NCBI GenBank assembly: GCA_030669775.1
Contig: DAOVCZ010000104.1
Location: forward strand, 1 to 6,883
Direction of reading: 5' to 3'
Length of the DNA: 6,883 nucleotides
Origin: Chloroflexota bacterium
GTDB taxonomy: Bacteria > Chloroflexota > Anaerolineae > Anaerolineales > UBA4823
Positions 6,022 through 6,883 of this stretch are shown one piece after another (the first letter of the stretch is position 1; the number at the start of each line of letters is the position of its first letter). Position numbers and translations under genes: made by a program. Below the pieces are notes generated by a model. It searched no databases and was not told where the DNA came from. It saw nothing but the letters and a program-made list of their open reading frames with translations.

Positions 6022-6883
6022 CTATAGAAACCCCTCGTCTCTTAACCGGGATACGATGGCTGCAACAATCTTATAGCGATCCATCGTGTAAATGTGCAAT
6101 CCAGGAACACCTGCTTTCAGCAAATCTTTACATTGTTGGTACGCGAATTCGATACCGAAGTTGAGTACAGCTTCTTTATCACCTTCTGGAAGTTCTCCCA
6201 ATCCCTGGCGGATATCAGCTGTGAGAGTAGCTCCACACAACCTTGCTAAAGATTCCATCATCTTTTCACTGTAAATCGGCATCACGCCAGGCACAATCGG
6301 TATATCGATACCTAACCCTTGACAGCGGTCAAGGAATTCATAGAAGAACCGGTTGTCATAGGTATAGTTGGTGATAATGTATTCAGCGCCCTGATCCACT
6401 TTCAACTTTAAGTATTCCAAATCCTTCTCTTTTGATTCAGCTTCGATATGTCCCTCTGGATAAGCTGCCACACCCAGGCAGAAATCATATTTTGGGCGAA
6501 TAAATTCCATCAAATTGGAGGCATGTTCAAAACTTTGCGGGTGAGGGGTAAATCCTTCGTCATCCCGTGGGATATCTCCTCGTGCAACCAGAATATTCTC
6601 GATCCCTAATTCCTGGTAGCTATTCAAGACGCCAGTGATATCTTCAGGTCCTAAACCATAACCCGCGAAGTAACCGATCGCTTCCAGCTTTTTCCCAACT
6701 ATTAATTTCGCCAGCAGCTGGTACGATCCTTCTCGCGTTGAACCCCCCGCGCCAAAAGTCACAGAAGCGAAATCTGGTTTCAATCCTGCCAGAACGTCAA
6801 TCGTTTTTTCCAAGCGTTCAGCTGCTTTTTCGGATCTGGGTGGGAATAATTCAAATGATATCGTCGGCTTATCGCTCTTTTTC
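6022..6883 (-). CDS. metF: Methylenetetrahydrofolate reductase, MetF family (5' end outside window)
   Basis: This flavoprotein reduces 5,10-methylene-tetrahydrofolate to 5-methyl-tetrahydrofolate in the cytoplasm, feeding methionine synthesis. The frame is open to the right edge, so the true start lies beyond it. The TTG at 6811-6813 is internal, because the upstream 23 residues still match the family (ISFELFPPRSE). The visible 286 residues include the conserved glutamate of FELFPP (fragment E11), SVTFGAGGSTR, ENILVARGD (D103), the FAD-binding YPEGH (141-145), PGVMPIY (198-204) and the C-terminal GLHIYTMDR (261-269). The protein lacks only about 10-15 N-terminal residues of the usual ~290-300. 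Two normally conserved segments differ: the strand usually reading AHLTC is IGYFAG, and the glutamine of the family's ITQ motif is asparagine (ITN). The gene is convergent with the oxidoreductase remnant, 84 bases apart. Upstream signals are not visible. Confidence 0.92.
   Translation of the reverse strand, partial: KKSDKPTISFELFPPRSEKAAERLEKTIDVLAGLKPDFASVTFGAGGSTREGSYQLLAKLIVGKKLEAIGYFAGYGLGPEDITGVLNSYQELGIENILVARGDIPRDDEGFTPHPQSFEHASNLMEFIRPKYDFCLGVAAYPEGHIEAESKEKDLEYLKLKVDQGAEYIITNYTYDNRFFYEFLDRCQGLGIDIPIVPGVMPIYSEKMMESLARLCGATLTADIRQGLGELPEGDKEAVLNFGIEFAYQQCKDLLKAGVPGLHIYTMDRYKIVAAIVSRLRDEGFL

Overview
This 6.9-kb window looks like a piece of a bacterial chromosome of moderate G+C content. 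Several protein types are ones I associate with Chloroflexota, class Anaerolineae: a long YfhO-type membrane protein, a MoxR/DUF58 pair, a sarcosine-oxidase-like FAD protein and a divergent MetF. That assignment rests on remembered family style, not on a search. No rRNA, tRNA, CRISPR array, insertion sequence or phage gene was seen.

Layout. On the plus strand the window opens inside an OmpR/PhoB-type response regulator, of which only the end of the receiver domain and the whole winged-helix domain are present. A strong intrinsic terminator follows. After it comes a compact promoter region with an inverted repeat and an extended -10 element that lies almost on the start codon of the next gene, suggesting a leaderless message. 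That gene encodes an 841-residue YfhO-family polytopic membrane protein, probably a GT-C-fold glycosyltransferase. After a 139-bp gap come a MoxR-family AAA+ ATPase and a DUF58 protein separated by one base, a classic two-gene operon with good ribosome binding sites. A remnant of a DAO-family FAD-dependent oxidoreductase follows immediately. It keeps the N-terminal nucleotide-binding motif and the C-terminal part, but the middle of the protein is missing and the two parts are out of frame. Convergent to it on the minus strand is methylenetetrahydrofolate reductase (metF), which runs off the right edge.

How the genes may work together. MoxR and DUF58 proteins form a chaperone-like pair acting at the membrane in many bacteria, often with a transglutaminase or von Willebrand A partner that is absent here. 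YfhO proteins act in cell-surface glycosylation, so the left half has an envelope theme. The right half, with the FAD oxidoreductase remnant and MetF, is compatible with one-carbon metabolism, but that link is speculative because the oxidoreductase is broken.

No clear new defence, mobile or RNA-based system is visible. The points most worth a second look are the decayed oxidoreductase, with a six-G tract near its junction, the substituted active-site segments in MetF, and the leaderless promoter with its overlapping inverted repeat.
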